A program made the translations under genes and the position numbers. The notes under the pieces are model-generated. The model was not told where the DNA came from. It saw only the letters and a list, made by a program, of their open reading frames with translations, and searched no databases. A DNA stretch of 64,000 nt. Origin: Trichomonas vaginalis G3. Lineage: Eukaryota > Parabasalia > Trichomonadida > Trichomonadidae. Location: the NCBI RefSeq assembly GCF_026262505.1, contig NC_067207.1, positions 20,614,082-20,678,081 of the forward strand, written 5' to 3'. How positions within the stretch are numbered: the first letter of the stretch is position 1; each line of letters begins with the position of its first letter. This document shows positions 1 through 10,888 of the stretch, in pieces.

Positions 1-1
1 G

Positions 2-286
2 GATCACAAAGAAAAGAGTTCGCCGATCGAAATATCAAAATACGCAGAATTTATTGATATTGACGATAAAAATAAAGCAGTTTTAGTCGTAAAACTGCTT
101 TATAATCTTGAAACGTTCCAAGATGCCAAAGATTTAATCAATTCTCTGGAAAAACAATCAAAAAATTATGAATCTGCATTACAAAATAAACCAGAAATTT
201 GGTTGGAAAAATACTTGCCTGAATTAATGAAGGAAGTAAAAGATGCGAGAGCTGCTAGAATGAGATTGAAGATAATAAAGAAGTAG
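2..286 (+). CDS. 3' end of an unknown protein (partial)
   Basis: The frame is open from the window edge to a TAG at 284-286 and gives 94 residues. The visible part is hydrophilic and lysine/glutamate-rich and probably helical, with a run such as LPELMKEVKDARAARMRLK near the end. I do not recognise a domain. The 5' part lies outside the window, so family and length cannot be judged. Host gene by composition and position. Confidence 0.6.
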   Translation, partial: DHKEKSSPIEISKYAEFIDIDDKNKAVLVVKLLYNLETFQDAKDLINSLEKQSKNYESALQNKPEIWLEKYLPELMKEVKDARAARMRLKIIKK

Positions 287-434
287 AGATGATGAGTGAA
301 TAAAAACTTTGTATTAAATTTGTATATAAGAGAATTGTAAAATATAAAAATAAAGAAGTGGGTGATAGTAATTTGAAAATTCGTTGGGTGCATATAAGTT
401 TGATAAATATATTTATGAATATTAATGTCAAATT

Positions 435-1272
435 GGGTGGTTGCATGATAGAATGCTTCTGTGTATGTGTGGCGTGAGTTAGCATCGGGTGGTTGCGTGA
501 TAGAATGCTTCTGTGTATGTGTGGCGTGAGTTAGCATCGGGTGGTTGCGTGATAGAATGCTTCTGTGTATGTGTGGCGTGAGTTAGCATCGGGTGGTTGC
601 GTGATAGAATGCTTCTGTGTATGTGTGGCGTGAATTAGCATCGGGTGGTTGCGTGATAGAATGCTTCTGTGTATGTGTGGCGTGAGTTAGCATCGGGTGG
701 TTGCGTGATAGAATGCTTCTGTGTATGTGTGGCGTGAGTTAGCATCGGGTGGTTGCGTGATAGAATGCTTCTGTGTATGTGTGGCGTGAGTTAGCATCGG
801 GTGGTTGCGTGATAGAATGCTTCTGTGTATGTGTGGCGTGAGTTAGCATCGGGTGGTTGCGTGATAGAATGCTTCTGTGTATGTGTGGCGTGAGTTAGCA
901 TCGGGTGGTTGCGTGATAGAATGCTTCTGTGTATGTGTGGCGTGAGTTAGCATCGGGTGGTTGCGTGATAGAATGCTTCTGTGTATGTGTGGCGTGAGTT
1001 AGCATCGGGTGGTTGCGTGATAGAATGCTTCTGTGTATGTGTGGCGTGAGTTAGCATCGGGTGGTTGCGTGATAGAATGCTTCTGTGTATGTGTGGCGTG
1101 AGTTAGCATCGGGTGGTTGCGTGATAGAATGCTTCTGTGTATGTGTGGCGTGAGTTAGCATCGGGTGGTTGCGTGATAGAATGCTTCTGTGTATGTGTGG
1201 CGTGAGTTAGCATCGGGTGGTTGCGTGATAGAATGCTTCTGTGTATGTGTGGCGTGAGTTAGCATCTGGTGG
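435..1272. repeat. 52-bp minisatellite, about 16 copies
   Basis: A 52-base unit beginning GGGTGGTTGCGTGATAGAAT and ending near GGCGTGAGTTAGCATC repeats head to tail. Spacing between GCATCGGG marks (482, 534, 586 and on to 1262) is exactly 52. Copies are almost identical: the first has TTGCATGA, one near 640 has GTGAATTA, and the last decays to GCATCTGGTGG. This uniformity points to recent expansion or homogenisation. The array lies about 150 bases after the end of the upstream gene. Open frames on the minus strand here are only a by-product of the repeat. Confidence 0.95.
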
Positions 1273-2200
1273 TTTCATCACAAATTTTAACCTATCCAAA
1301 TCTTATTAATTATTAAAATTCTTTTACAATTTCTGATGTATTTTTGAAAACATTTCATATGCAATATTTCTCCTTTTCTTTCCTCAAATCTTCAAATATT
1401 AATAACTTTGGATATGAAATTATTTGGATCTTTTATGAATTTTAAATGTCTTTCTTAATATCAAATCGATTAAATTATTAATATTTTCTAAATTATGCCT
1501 TAAAAATCCAAATATAAAAAATCGTAAATAAAAAATATATTTTTTATTTTTATTTTGTAAATAATCCGTTTACTAAATGGGACTGTATCATGAAAGTAAC
1601 AAAAATCATTATTTAACAAGATTCAAAACTGGTGCAACGAAATGCACATTGATTTTGTAGTGTAACAAAGAGAGATTTATTGTAAAAAGTACAAAATAGT
1701 ATATTTATTATCGTGATTAGCGTAGAAATGTATGAGTTTGGGACGGATTTCTGGTGCATTCATAACTAAAGTGATACATTGTCTGGAGCAAGTTCAGATC
1801 TTTAACTTATGGCTTGTTTGGTGCTAACTCACCCAATTTAAGTGCACTAGAGGGGATTTTGTCTGTAATGAGCATGCACCTTGAGTTGTTGCTTGGTCCG
1901 TGTACGAAAGATAGTAATTTAATACTATACTCGATTAAATGTGAATTTCTAATTTTGAATTTGCGTTTTTTCCTGAAAATAGTTACAATATATGAAAGAG
2001 TTGGCAAAACTAGAGGACACATCTTTAAGGGTTTGGCTCGTGCTTCATGTTAATATGCCGAAACTAAAATAAACGTATATTGGGGGTCGAAAATTGAGAG
2101 CTCATATCTTTAAGTGCATATCTATTACTTCTTTATTGGATTCAATTTTGTTTTATACAATTATCTTACAATTCACATCTATCATTGAATCATAGATTTC
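1273..2200. other. Intergenic, no gene supported
   Basis: AT-rich sequence with short A/T runs. The stretch from about 1740 to 1910 is less AT-rich than its surroundings and carries an open frame of 79 codons (1814-2053), but the predicted protein resembles nothing and I do not call a gene. Confidence 0.5.
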
Positions 2201-2216
2201 TATTTCGATTTATGTT

Positions 2217-3286
2217 GAATGCCCACTCTCTTTTGCAATTAAAAAGAATTCATCAGAAATCGTCAATTTCTTAATTGAATATGGTGCTGATGTCAATGTG
2301 AAACTTATTATGCTTCTATTCATATTTATCATTATTTTATTACATTCTCTTTCTTTTCACATATAACATTATTTTATAGAATTCTCTTTTTATTCATATT
2401 TATTATTGTTTAATTATATAATCTTTCTTTTCACGTCTATTATTTCTTTTTGATAATTTCTTTCTTTTCATATTTATCTTTGTTTTATGATGGTTCCTTT
2501 CTTTTCATATAAATCATTGTTTAATTTTATTCTCTTAACTTCCATATCGATCATTTCTTAATGAAATTCTCATTCATTTCATATTCATTATTGTTTTATC
2601 CGATTCTCTTTCTTTTTATATTTAACATTGCTTTATCAAATTCTAATTCTAATTATGTTTATCATTTTTTCATGCAATTCTCTTTCTTTTCATGTCCATC
2701 ATTATATTAGACAATTCAACCCTGCATTATATTGTCCACTTTCTTTTCAAATTTATCAATGTTTTATCAAATTATTTATATTTTCACATTCATCATTTTT
2801 TAGAGAATTTTCTTTCTTTTCATACAGTTCTATAAATTTTTACGAATCTCCTCTCTTTGATGCAATCCATGAAAACTCCCTCGAAATCGTTGATTCCTTA
2901 GTTCAACATGGTGCAGATATCAACATGATTCTTATTTTGTTTCTTATCACATCTATCATTGTCTTATGATATTTCATTTCTTTTCATATCTATCATTGCT
3001 TTACTGGATTCTATTTAATTTTCTATCATTGGTTTATTATATTCTTTTTATTTTCGTATATATCATTGTTTTATTCTATTCTTTTTATTTTCGTATATAT
3101 CATTGCTTTATTACATTCTTTTTATTTTCATATCCATCATTGCTTTATTACATTCTTTTTATTTTCATATCCATCATTGCTTTGTTCCATTCTTTTGATA
3201 TAAATATCAGACCTCTCACACTTGCAAAAGATCTGAAATTGGATGAAATCATCAAGTACCTCATTGATCATGGTGCAACAGAATGA
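2217..3286 (+). pseudogene. Decayed ankyrin-repeat gene broken up by short tandem repeats
   Basis: Three ankyrin units can be read on the plus strand: about 2217-2306 (ends IEYGADVNVK), about 2838-2927 (ends VQHGADIN) and about 3197-3286 (ends IDHGATE then stop). Between them lie about 530 and 270 bases of degenerate repeats of roughly 36-40 bases built on TCTTTTCATATTTATCATTG. The repeats interrupt each unit at the same point, after the GADxN turn and before the next xPL helix start. No single frame spans the three units. The ends of the interruptions do not look like trichomonad splice sites. I read it as an ankyrin gene destroyed by repeat growth. Confidence 0.6.
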
Positions 3287-3800
3287 AAATGATTTCTAAA
3301 TCGAAAGAGTGATAATCATTTAACACTTTTTCAAACACCAAACAGTAAAAATTTATTTTACTGATTTTTTTTTTGGTAAATGCCAATAAGAATGTTCATT
3401 TGAAGTATTCAGAGTGGAGCTTGCAAACAATTCTACAATCACCTTTTGGAATTGTTTCATTGAGCGTTAATCCAAAGCTCTCAAATCCGTATCCTAATTC
3501 ATGTATTTGTTTTTAATAAATCTGTCGAGCGGATTATTTTAAATATTTAGTATTACTCATATCATGCTTTCATTATTTCCGTTCAGTTATTTTCTGATTT
3601 CATAAATAATCAATTTCAAGAGCCAATCTTCTTCTATATAGATTCATTTGATTTTGAGAAGAATTGAAAAGAATCATTTAAAATCATTTTTGATTCTAAA
3701 TTCATTGAAATATATAGAAAGTTTCTTCTGGTCACTATTCTCATTTCCAAAGACCGGTCGTTACTTCTCGAAACGAGATCCTCACTGAGTTATAATTTTG
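3287..3800. other. Intergenic, nothing recognised
   Basis: AT-rich spacer after the ankyrin remnant. It leads into the initiator of the next gene. Confidence 0.5.
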
Positions 3801-3808
3801 TCACTTTT
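3801..3808 (+). promoter_or_regulatory. Initiator (Inr) TCACTTTT
   Basis: TCACTTTT matches the trichomonad initiator TCA(+1)Y(T/A). The +1 adenine at 3803 is 20 bases before the ATG at 3823, the usual short 5' UTR. It also supports that ATG as the start. Confidence 0.6.
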
Positions 3809-3822
3809 ATGAAAAATGACAA

Positions 3823-4092
3823 ATGTTTAGTGCTAATTTCAAATATCCGCTTCAATCAGAAGAAAAAATAGCCGAAGCATTATCCCTTCTTAATGAAAAG
3901 GTAAAACCAGAAGGAGGAAAGTACGACTTTAATTTTAGCTCCGAAAATACTACCCTCTTAATAAAAATTACAGCAACTTCATCAGAGAATCTTAGAATTG
4001 CCATCAACTTAGTATTTCCTATTATAGAGCAAGTTATTCCATTTGTTGGTGGTGACGATACTGGAAAGGATGACGAAGATATAATAGAGTAG
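3823..4092 (+). CDS. PCC1: Pcc1/LAGE3-like KEOPS complex subunit
   Basis: 89 residues, the normal length for Pcc1/LAGE3. The family pattern is visible: an N-terminal strand with a basic/aromatic start (FSANFKYPLQSEEKIAEALS), a central strand (TTLLIKITAT), then SENLRIAINLVFPIIEQV, matching the family's LR-A-N helix. Pcc1 is the dimerising subunit of KEOPS, which makes the t6A modification of ANN-decoding tRNAs. The acidic tail (GDDTGKDDEDIIE) is unstructured. The start is fixed by an in-frame TGA just upstream and by the initiator at 3801. The assignment rests on pattern recognition, not a search. Confidence 0.65.
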   Translation: MFSANFKYPLQSEEKIAEALSLLNEKVKPEGGKYDFNFSSENTTLLIKITATSSENLRIAINLVFPIIEQVIPFVGGDDTGKDDEDIIE

Positions 4093-4519
4093 ACAAATGC
4101 AACTAATAGTTATAAATATGTTTCCGTAAAGCTCAAGTACATTCGCAGCTCATACTGTAAAATCTTATATTTGTAAAAAAATACATTTTCAAATTCAGAA
4201 TTCATTTTTTGGCATATTTACAGAATATACTCTTCCAATAGGATCTGCATATTATATTTTTATAGCTTTTATTTGATGATTTGTTTAAAAATAAGTTAAT
4301 AAAACAAAATTAAGAAAAGCGTATTAGAAATTATGTAATACCAAAGCTATACATGACAGTAATTCTGATATTTTTTGCTCATATCCTTTCAATGAAAAAA
4401 TATTCTTTCATTTCCTCAATTCGAACGAAATTTACATAGACAAAACTCATTGATATCAAGCATTATTATCAACTAAGCTTTTTATTTCCTGACCAATATT
4501 AATTTTTTTCTTTGACTAA
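4093..4519. other. Intergenic, nothing recognised
   Basis: AT-rich spacer of about 430 bases between the Pcc1-like gene and the next membrane protein gene. Confidence 0.5.
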
Positions 4520-5407
4520 ATGAACATTGTTTTCCTTTTATTAATGAATAAGATGACTTACTCTAAATTCGGGTACAAGTCAAAATCATATTCTCATAAA
4601 GAAAATACATTTGACACATATATTTTACTTGATCATGAAACAATTACTGCCAATAACAGCATTGATGATTTAATTTTTATCTCAATACAACCCCATACAA
4701 TTACAGGATCAGTTATTATTGATATTACTTGGAGAGATGACAATATTACCACATATAATGCTAATATTGGAGATAATTTACGAATTGATTGCAAGAGTAT
4801 AACTATAACTTATTACAGTAAAGGTGGTGTTTCAATTTCTGTATGGAATTTACCAAAAACAGTTTGTCCAGATTATTCGATTGTTACAATGAATCAGAAA
4901 GAGATCAAATTAGATATTAATCGAAATATAAATGCATCAAACATATGCTGGTTTGTTAATTTCATATCGAAACCGCATTTCGTGATTAAAAAACTTAATC
5001 TTCCAACAGATACGTCATTACATATATACAATTCAACAAATAATCCACAGAATATCGATGATAAAGAATTTTATACGACAAACCAAGCTTTAATTGCTCT
5101 TAATCACATATCAAGTAACATAAGTTTATTAATCAACATAAAATCAGCCGCAATTTACGGTGATTGGACAGATTCACCACGAAATTTCTACGAACTCACA
5201 AAAAATGGAATTAATTTTATTCCAACATTATCCAGTTCTTATATGATTACAAATAGATCTGTTTCACCATTGATATGGATAGTATATGCATTAATTGCAT
5301 TTGCCATCTTTGGTGTTACAGTTTATGTTTTCTTTTTCAAATCTATCCAAAAAATGCATCGCAAGATCAGAGTTGTTGATCTTGCTAAAGATTTTAAATT
5401 CGATTAA
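4520..5407 (+). CDS. Predicted single-pass membrane protein, function unknown
   Basis: 295 residues. A short hydrophobic stretch at the N-terminus (IVFLLL) may act as a weak signal. The body is a serine/threonine/asparagine-rich, beta-looking extracellular-type region with many N-x-S/T sites. Near residues 250-275 there is a clear membrane helix (LIWIVYALIAFAIFGVTVYV) followed by a basic cytoplasmic tail. This is the layout of a type I surface protein. I recognise no domain. An alternative start is the second Met at residue 9. Confidence 0.7.
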   Translation: MNIVFLLLMNKMTYSKFGYKSKSYSHKENTFDTYILLDHETITANNSIDDLIFISIQPHTITGSVIIDITWRDDNITTYNANIGDNLRIDCKSITITYYSKGGVSISVWNLPKTVCPDYSIVTMNQKEIKLDINRNINASNICWFVNFISKPHFVIKKLNLPTDTSLHIYNSTNNPQNIDDKEFYTTNQALIALNHISSNISLLINIKSAAIYGDWTDSPRNFYELTKNGINFIPTLSSSYMITNRSVSPLIWIVYALIAFAIFGVTVYVFFFKSIQKMHRKIRVVDLAKDFKFD

Positions 5408-5671
5408 ACTATCCTTTTCAAATATCCATGCACTAATTTTAATATTTTTATTTTAATTTTGACATTGCTTACTGCTAATTATCTTATCATTTCTTACTCA
5501 TTCAATAATATGACAATTAACTATTTAGCTGACATTATGCCTCATTTTATAAATCTCAAAGTTTTTTTTTGAGCAGTATTCAACACTGATAGCAATTAAT
5601 CATCAATATTCACATATTTTTGAACGTATTGATCAAAATAATATCCATACTTAAATAGTGTACGTTTATAA

Positions 5672-7099
5672 ATGTCCTGGGGGAAATACAGTAAACGCGA
5701 TTTTAACTGGGGATCCACCGGGACAACAGCAAATGTAGGACCAGGAAGTTATGAAATTCGTGATATTTCAAAAGTCAAGCATAATTATGATACATCTTTT
5801 GGTGGTTCGAAAGAAAAAAGGAATCCTTTTGGCCAAAAAATACACAGAACACCAGATCCTGGTGCATACAATCCAGATAAACCTGCATCAAAACAATCAC
5901 GGCCATGTTCAGCATTTCAATCTCGAAGCGAAAGAACTCCTTTTCAGATTAATGACGGCCCTTCACCAGTAGATCATAGCCAAATTACATCATGGGCATC
6001 AAAAAGCTCAAGAAGGCCAAAATCTTCAATAAAGAAAGCTCCGATGCCTTATTCACCAAATGTTGGACAAGGAGTAGATGGATATGAAACTTTACCTGAC
6101 GGAAGCTTACGTCCAATTCTCAGAGACACACATGATCAGTCATACTTAGGGCCTGGTTGCTACGATCCAGATATTCCAAAGACAAACATAGGAGCATCAC
6201 TCAAATATGGACGACCTCAGACATGCTTAATTGATAGAGAACAGAAAAATGTTCCAGGACCTGGAGCTTATACACCTCGAACCGGAAATATTAAAATACA
6301 GCCAAATATCAGAGAATACCATGACGAAAGGCCATTAGAATCACCAAAAGGTGGCAACATGGCTCACGGCGACCTTATAAATTATAACAAGGCCACTTCT
6401 AATTTTAAATCCAAAGTTAAAAGAGATCTTTGGGCAAAACCAAATGATTATCCAGGACCACAGAAGTACGCAAGCGCTGAATCATCTGCAAGAAGAGCGA
6501 AATCTAGTGCCAGAACTCCAAGATCTGGTTTCGGTTCAAATGCTCCTCGCTTCAAAGATGCAGCAGATGATATGCCAGGTCCAGGAGATTATGAAGCTAA
6601 AGATGTTCATTGGATGAAATCACCAACTTCAAATCTTCCACGAGCCATTGCAAAAACACAATTTTATGGAACAACTTCACCAGGACCTGGATCATACGAA
6701 CTTGATTTCAGTAGCTTTAAACTTAAATCTACAGATCCTTCACCTCAATTTCATAATACAGATTCAAGGAGAATATATGATATTAATTATGATACTCCTG
6801 GACCTGGTGCATACTCACCAAAGGATATATCTAACGTTGGCGCTATTAATAAAACATATGGAAAAGCAAAAGAATCTCGAATCGGATTTCTTGAAATTAA
6901 GAAAGGGCCATCACCAGTTGATTATAATGTTAGAGAATTTAGACAACAAAAAAGGAGTTCATCAGTGTCACGAGCTACAAGATTTGAGAATTCACCAAGA
7001 AATGATGTACCTGGACCAGGTGCATACAATGTTGACCATAATCATGATGGACTTATTAAGAGGTCGTTTAATTCTGACCTGAAGAAAGTGAATCAATGA
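5672..7099 (+). CDS. Sperm-tail PG-rich repeat (SHIPPO/STPGR) protein
   Basis: 475 residues with at least nine PG-rich repeats spread along the chain (VGPGSYE, DPGAYN, LGPGCYD, PGPGAYT, PGPQKY, PGPGDYE, PGPGSYE, PGPGAYS, PGPGAYN), spaced about 35-65 residues. The start MSWGKYSKRDFNWGSTG is also usual for this group. Such proteins bind the microtubule wall and are found in flagella and other stable microtubules. Trichomonads have flagella, an axostyle and a pelta, all fitting sites. The chain is basic and low in hydrophobic residues, as expected for a microtubule-associated filament protein. The frame is intact. Confidence 0.9.
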   Translation: MSWGKYSKRDFNWGSTGTTANVGPGSYEIRDISKVKHNYDTSFGGSKEKRNPFGQKIHRTPDPGAYNPDKPASKQSRPCSAFQSRSERTPFQINDGPSPVDHSQITSWASKSSRRPKSSIKKAPMPYSPNVGQGVDGYETLPDGSLRPILRDTHDQSYLGPGCYDPDIPKTNIGASLKYGRPQTCLIDREQKNVPGPGAYTPRTGNIKIQPNIREYHDERPLESPKGGNMAHGDLINYNKATSNFKSKVKRDLWAKPNDYPGPQKYASAESSARRAKSSARTPRSGFGSNAPRFKDAADDMPGPGDYEAKDVHWMKSPTSNLPRAIAKTQFYGTTSPGPGSYELDFSSFKLKSTDPSPQFHNTDSRRIYDINYDTPGPGAYSPKDISNVGAINKTYGKAKESRIGFLEIKKGPSPVDYNVREFRQQKRSSSVSRATRFENSPRNDVPGPGAYNVDHNHDGLIKRSFNSDLKKVNQ

Positions 7100-7253
7100 T
7101 TTATTTACACTTATGATTTTGTTTTTTTTGATTGAATCTCCCAATAAATGTTGTTATTTATATTAGTTTAAAAAGTCTCGATGCTTTTCCCATCTGGATT
7201 TAAATGAAAATACAATAATCTCATTTGCGTTGATAAAACAAAAAATAAAAAAT

Positions 7254-7333
7254 TGGTACCAATGGGGTTCGAACCCATGCACTCGCGTAGTGGGACTTGA
7301 ATCCACCGCCTTAGACCACTCGGCCATAGTACC
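7254..7333 (-). tRNA. tRNA-Leu (anticodon CAA)
   Basis: On the minus strand a full class II tRNA folds. The acceptor stem GGTACTA pairs with TGGTACC, with A as discriminator. The D arm has the A-box-like TGGCCGAGTGG. The anticodon loop TTCAAGT gives anticodon CAA. A long variable arm follows, then the T arm ATGGG-TTCGAAC-CCCAT holding the B box GGTTCGAAC. The anticodon stem has one A-C mismatch next to the loop. No intron is present and CCA is not encoded. It lies 155 bases after the PG-repeat gene, on the other strand. Confidence 0.93.
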
Positions 7334-7624
7334 TTGACATTTAATTCCTTCTTGAGACTTTTATAATAAATGTATTTCAATTCAGAATTTATTTAAAAAG
7401 CAAAATCTTATCTGAGTTCATATCTATATCTTCAATTTCAATAAAAATATTCTTTATTTCTACCTTATATATATTTTTTCAATTTTGAAATGATTACACT
7501 TTAGTATTAACATTTTTAATCTAATTGCCTTCCCAAAAATATACTAATAACAACTTTTGAACCCGATTCAGCTCTTAATTCTTCAGTATTTTGTTGGATA
7601 TTTTTCGATTCATTGGTAGCACAC

Positions 7625-8479
7625 TTATTTTTTTCCATAAAAACTCAATTTTAATTGAAAATATGATGTTGAAATTGAAATAGTGTTTGCATCGTTTGAA
7701 ATGGTTCCAGAATTTTCTAAATATGTAGTTATTACTGTAAAAGAACCTCCGGAATTATAAAAAACATCTGTTGCAGAGTTATCAATTAATGAGCAATTTG
7801 TAATTACTACAGTTGCCTGTTCACTATAGATTATATAATTTGCAATATGGTTATTTACAATGTTCATATAGCGCATATTTCTTTGACATCCAGTATAGTG
7901 CTTCACAACATATGAAGAAGATGCAGTGTTATTTGCTATTTGGCAAAATTTATCATCAGTAATATTCGAAGCTTGTTCATTAATATAGGCACATCTATCT
8001 TCAGATTGACAACTAGATAAATTAGAATTAGCAAACTTTCCATCCCCATAATCCATGATTTCTGTACAATATCCAACTCCATACGTTCCGCAATTCGAAC
8101 AGGAGTTTTGAATACACCAATTCTTTGCATTTTTATCGTCATTAGTCCAGGTTAATGAAAAGTGTCCAAATGAATCACATTTACATTTGGATGCACATAA
8201 ATAAGCTCCAACGTATTCTCCAGCGGAGCCTAAATATATCACCCCTCCATAGCCAGATGACGAAATACTGTAAAAGAAACAGTATTCAACAAGTACTTTC
8301 GTATTGCTTGATGCAGATATTTGAAGAGCCTTCTGTGATAGGTTCTCAAATTCATTATTTACAACATAGTAATTACCATCCCAGGTTGATGTTGAGCTAT
8401 TATAGATTATAGGAACACCGCTGTAATAATTACTCCAATCTTTTCTGATGATACTAGATCCCAAAAAATCGAAGAACAT
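7625..8479 (-). CDS. Right-handed beta-helix surface-type protein, short paralogue
   Basis: 284 residues, clearly related to the gene at 8853-10025. Shared landmarks in the same order are SNTKVL(V/I)EYC, a GG(V/A)I glycine turn, a cysteine-rich centre (ASKCKCDSFGHFSL, SCSNCGTYGVG), KHY(T/V)G, YMNxxNN and CSxIDN. Repeated strand-turn units with NNxxxNCSxIDN are typical of parallel beta-helix Pmp-like proteins of trichomonads. This copy stops where the paralogue goes on into a threonine/proline-rich stalk, so it lacks stalk and anchor. No signal peptide is visible. Confidence 0.7.
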   Translation of the reverse strand: MFFDFLGSSIIRKDWSNYYSGVPIIYNSSTSTWDGNYYVVNNEFENLSQKALQISASSNTKVLVEYCFFYSISSSGYGGVIYLGSAGEYVGAYLCASKCKCDSFGHFSLTWTNDDKNAKNWCIQNSCSNCGTYGVGYCTEIMDYGDGKFANSNLSSCQSEDRCAYINEQASNITDDKFCQIANNTASSSYVVKHYTGCQRNMRYMNIVNNHIANYIIYSEQATVVITNCSLIDNSATDVFYNSGGSFTVITTYLENSGTISNDANTISISTSYFQLKLSFYGKK

Positions 8480-8852
8480 CTTATTATACTCTTAATTCAA
8501 AAATTCAATTTCCTTCTCAATTGCTCCCATTTAAGTTTTCACCTTATTTTCCTTTAATTCCTTTCGTAATTTATGAACTTAAATTTGGAATATTTTCATG
8601 ATTCTTTGCTTCGAATACCCTTTCAAAATTTGAATTAGAATTCGTCCGAAATTCTCATTGAATTAATATTCATGAATTTACATAATAATAAAAATCATTT
8701 TTATATATGAATTATTAAAATCTAAGAGTAAAGTATTTTTTGATACTTTGTAATTTAAGGTCATCGAGATTAATAATATTTGGGAAACACATATCTAGAG
8801 ATGAATATAATGCCGAAAGAATTTTTACAAATTTCAATATATATTAAAATAA
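8480..8852. other. Intergenic, nothing recognised
   Basis: AT-rich spacer between two beta-helix paralogues on the minus strand. Confidence 0.5.
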
Positions 8853-10025
8853 TTAGAAATAAGTTAGCATTATAAAGAATACAGGATTTCTATTGTTCAA
8901 ATATTTCATAATGTTTGTTCGATCATACGTAGATGATGAAGATGGTGACATTGTAGGTTGGCAAGTAGAAGCTGTAGATGCCAAAGGCGTATAATATGGA
9001 GTTTTAATAGCAGTACTAGCTAATGTTTCGTATGGAGTATTAAATGGTGTAACGACAGGAGTTATTGAATTTGTTGCTTGCATTGTTACAAGTGGTGTAG
9101 ATTTTGGAGTTTGCAATGGGGTTGATGGAATAGGGGTACAGATAGATGTTGGTAGTACAGTGATACATAAATCCTCATTAATATCACCAAGATCATTTAC
9201 ATAACTAGAACTCAAAATAGAGGAAGTACGCACGAATGATCCAATGGTTCCACTGTTACTGAAATATGAGAATGTAACAACAAACTCTCCTTGGAAATTA
9301 TAAAAGGTTGATGTGCACGGATTATCAATCACAGAGCAATTTTGTAATATGATATATGACCCTTCTGAGCAAAAAATATAATCATCTACATTATTATTGA
9401 GGAAGTTCATATATAGCAAATAGCCAGTTTTTCCTACATAATGTTTCATCACGAATGCATATGAACTATTGTTATTGGATATATGACAATACGCTTCATA
9501 AGATATTCTTGATGCATCTTCAAGTAGATAAGCTGCACGGGTAATTGCTTGGCAGTCAGAAATATTTGAATTATTTAACCAGCAATATCCTCCGATACTT
9601 CCTATTGTGCCATTTCCTAGATTGTATTGACCACAGTTTTTACATGAAGTATAAAAATTTAAATTATAGGCAGATTGCGATGCGGAAACTATACTGAGTG
9701 AAAAGTGGCAGAATCCAGTACAATAACAAGAATCAGCGCAATTATGATTTCCAACAAACATACCATATGAACCAAAGTTAATTGCACCTCCATTTCCTGT
9801 TGCCGAAACATTAGTGAAATCACAATATTCAATTAGCACTTTTGTATTACTTGAAAATGCCATTAATAAAGCTCTGTTCGATAAACTAGTGAAAATTACA
9901 TTTAAAACATAGTAATCTCCATTCCAATTTGATGGATTTGAGCAATATATTTTTGGAGTTGTAGTGAAGAAATCACTCCATTGGGTATTTAAGCTCAATA
10001 CAGCAAGATGTTCAATCAAATTCAT
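8853..10025 (-). CDS. Right-handed beta-helix surface-type protein with Thr/Pro stalk
   Basis: 390 residues when started at the first ATG (10025); the frame is open three codons further from a TTG. Residues 1-280 are the beta-helix region shared with the gene at 7625-8479, including a CADSCYCTGFCHFS cluster and SCKNCGQYNLG. Residues about 295-365 form a Thr/Pro/Ser stalk (repeats like TPxxTP). The last 20 residues are hydrophobic (PVFFIMLTYF) but there is no cytoplasmic tail. Relatives usually end in a membrane helix plus short tail, so this end may be shortened. A surface-exposed role is inferred. Confidence 0.72.
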   Translation of the reverse strand: MNLIEHLAVLSLNTQWSDFFTTTPKIYCSNPSNWNGDYYVLNVIFTSLSNRALLMAFSSNTKVLIEYCDFTNVSATGNGGAINFGSYGMFVGNHNCADSCYCTGFCHFSLSIVSASQSAYNLNFYTSCKNCGQYNLGNGTIGSIGGYCWLNNSNISDCQAITRAAYLLEDASRISYEAYCHISNNNSSYAFVMKHYVGKTGYLLYMNFLNNNVDDYIFCSEGSYIILQNCSVIDNPCTSTFYNFQGEFVVTFSYFSNSGTIGSFVRTSSILSSSYVNDLGDINEDLCITVLPTSICTPIPSTPLQTPKSTPLVTMQATNSITPVVTPFNTPYETLASTAIKTPYYTPLASTASTCQPTMSPSSSSTYDRTNIMKYLNNRNPVFFIMLTYF

Positions 10026-10888
10026 TTCTGACAAAAATCAAATTGAAACAATTAACAAAGCAGTTATCAATATACGCATCACATTTTTTGCTATTCTCTG
10101 ATACCAATAACTTTCTATTAAAAATAAATACAAAACCTATTCTTTTCAGTGAACACCCATTTTCACAAAAATTGAATATATCTTCAAATAAAAAGCTTTG
10201 AGTAAACCATGCTTAAATCACGGACAAAATAAAGCAATTATAGTATCTTTTTACATCATAAAGATTGGGAATGTTTTTCAATTTCTCAACCTTTGAATAC
10301 AATTTTCGAACTATCACTATACCAAGTCCAAGTGTTTGAATATTAATCTTCATGCTGTATCATTCTTCAAATGTTTTGAAACTATTTGGCGCCAAAGGTT
10401 TTTGATAAATTTAATGAGGCTTATTTAATAATAGATCTTCTTAGTTGTCAATTATCAATCACTTTCAAGATCATTACAAAAATTGGTACTGAAAAAATCA
10501 AAATTGAATTATGACAAATGTCAATTATATTGAAATGTTTGAATACTATGCGAACAAATTTTAAGATAAATTTATTATAGATCCTTTTTAGAATTTGGTT
10601 TAGAACGGTATAATGAAATGCAGAAAAGATGTTATCTGTTTCGCCCAAATCGTATCAACCTTGATTTAAATTACCACAATTTTGATATTTTCATCTAATT
10701 TATTAGACCAATTTATATAACAATCTGAGATATACTATTTATAAGTTCCATTTAAGATAAATTCATACAAAGAATGAATTTTGATTTGAAAATATTATAA
10801 GGCTGACTAAAAATCGTAAAATTAGCATACACTTAAAAGTCCATTCCAATGATAATGTTATTATAGAATCAAATACAAAAGATTTTAA
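10026..10888. other. Intergenic between divergent genes
   Basis: 863 bases between the start of the minus-strand beta-helix gene and the start of the plus-strand discoidin-like gene. It is AT-rich with only short open frames, and no repeat or RNA is recognised. It must hold both upstream regions. Confidence 0.5.

Noticed and set aside
166-537. Minus-strand open frames through the first minisatellite copies
   Set aside because: They only read the 52-bp repeat and AT-rich flank; composition and repetition show they are by-products.
1814-2053. 79-codon frame in the less AT-rich stretch
   Set aside because: No similarity, no initiator at a fitting distance, and an equally long frame on the other strand.
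2306-2838. Introns between ankyrin units
   Set aside because: The borders lack the trichomonad 5' splice GTAYGT and the ACTAACACACAG-type branch/3' motif, and the interiors are tandem repeats.
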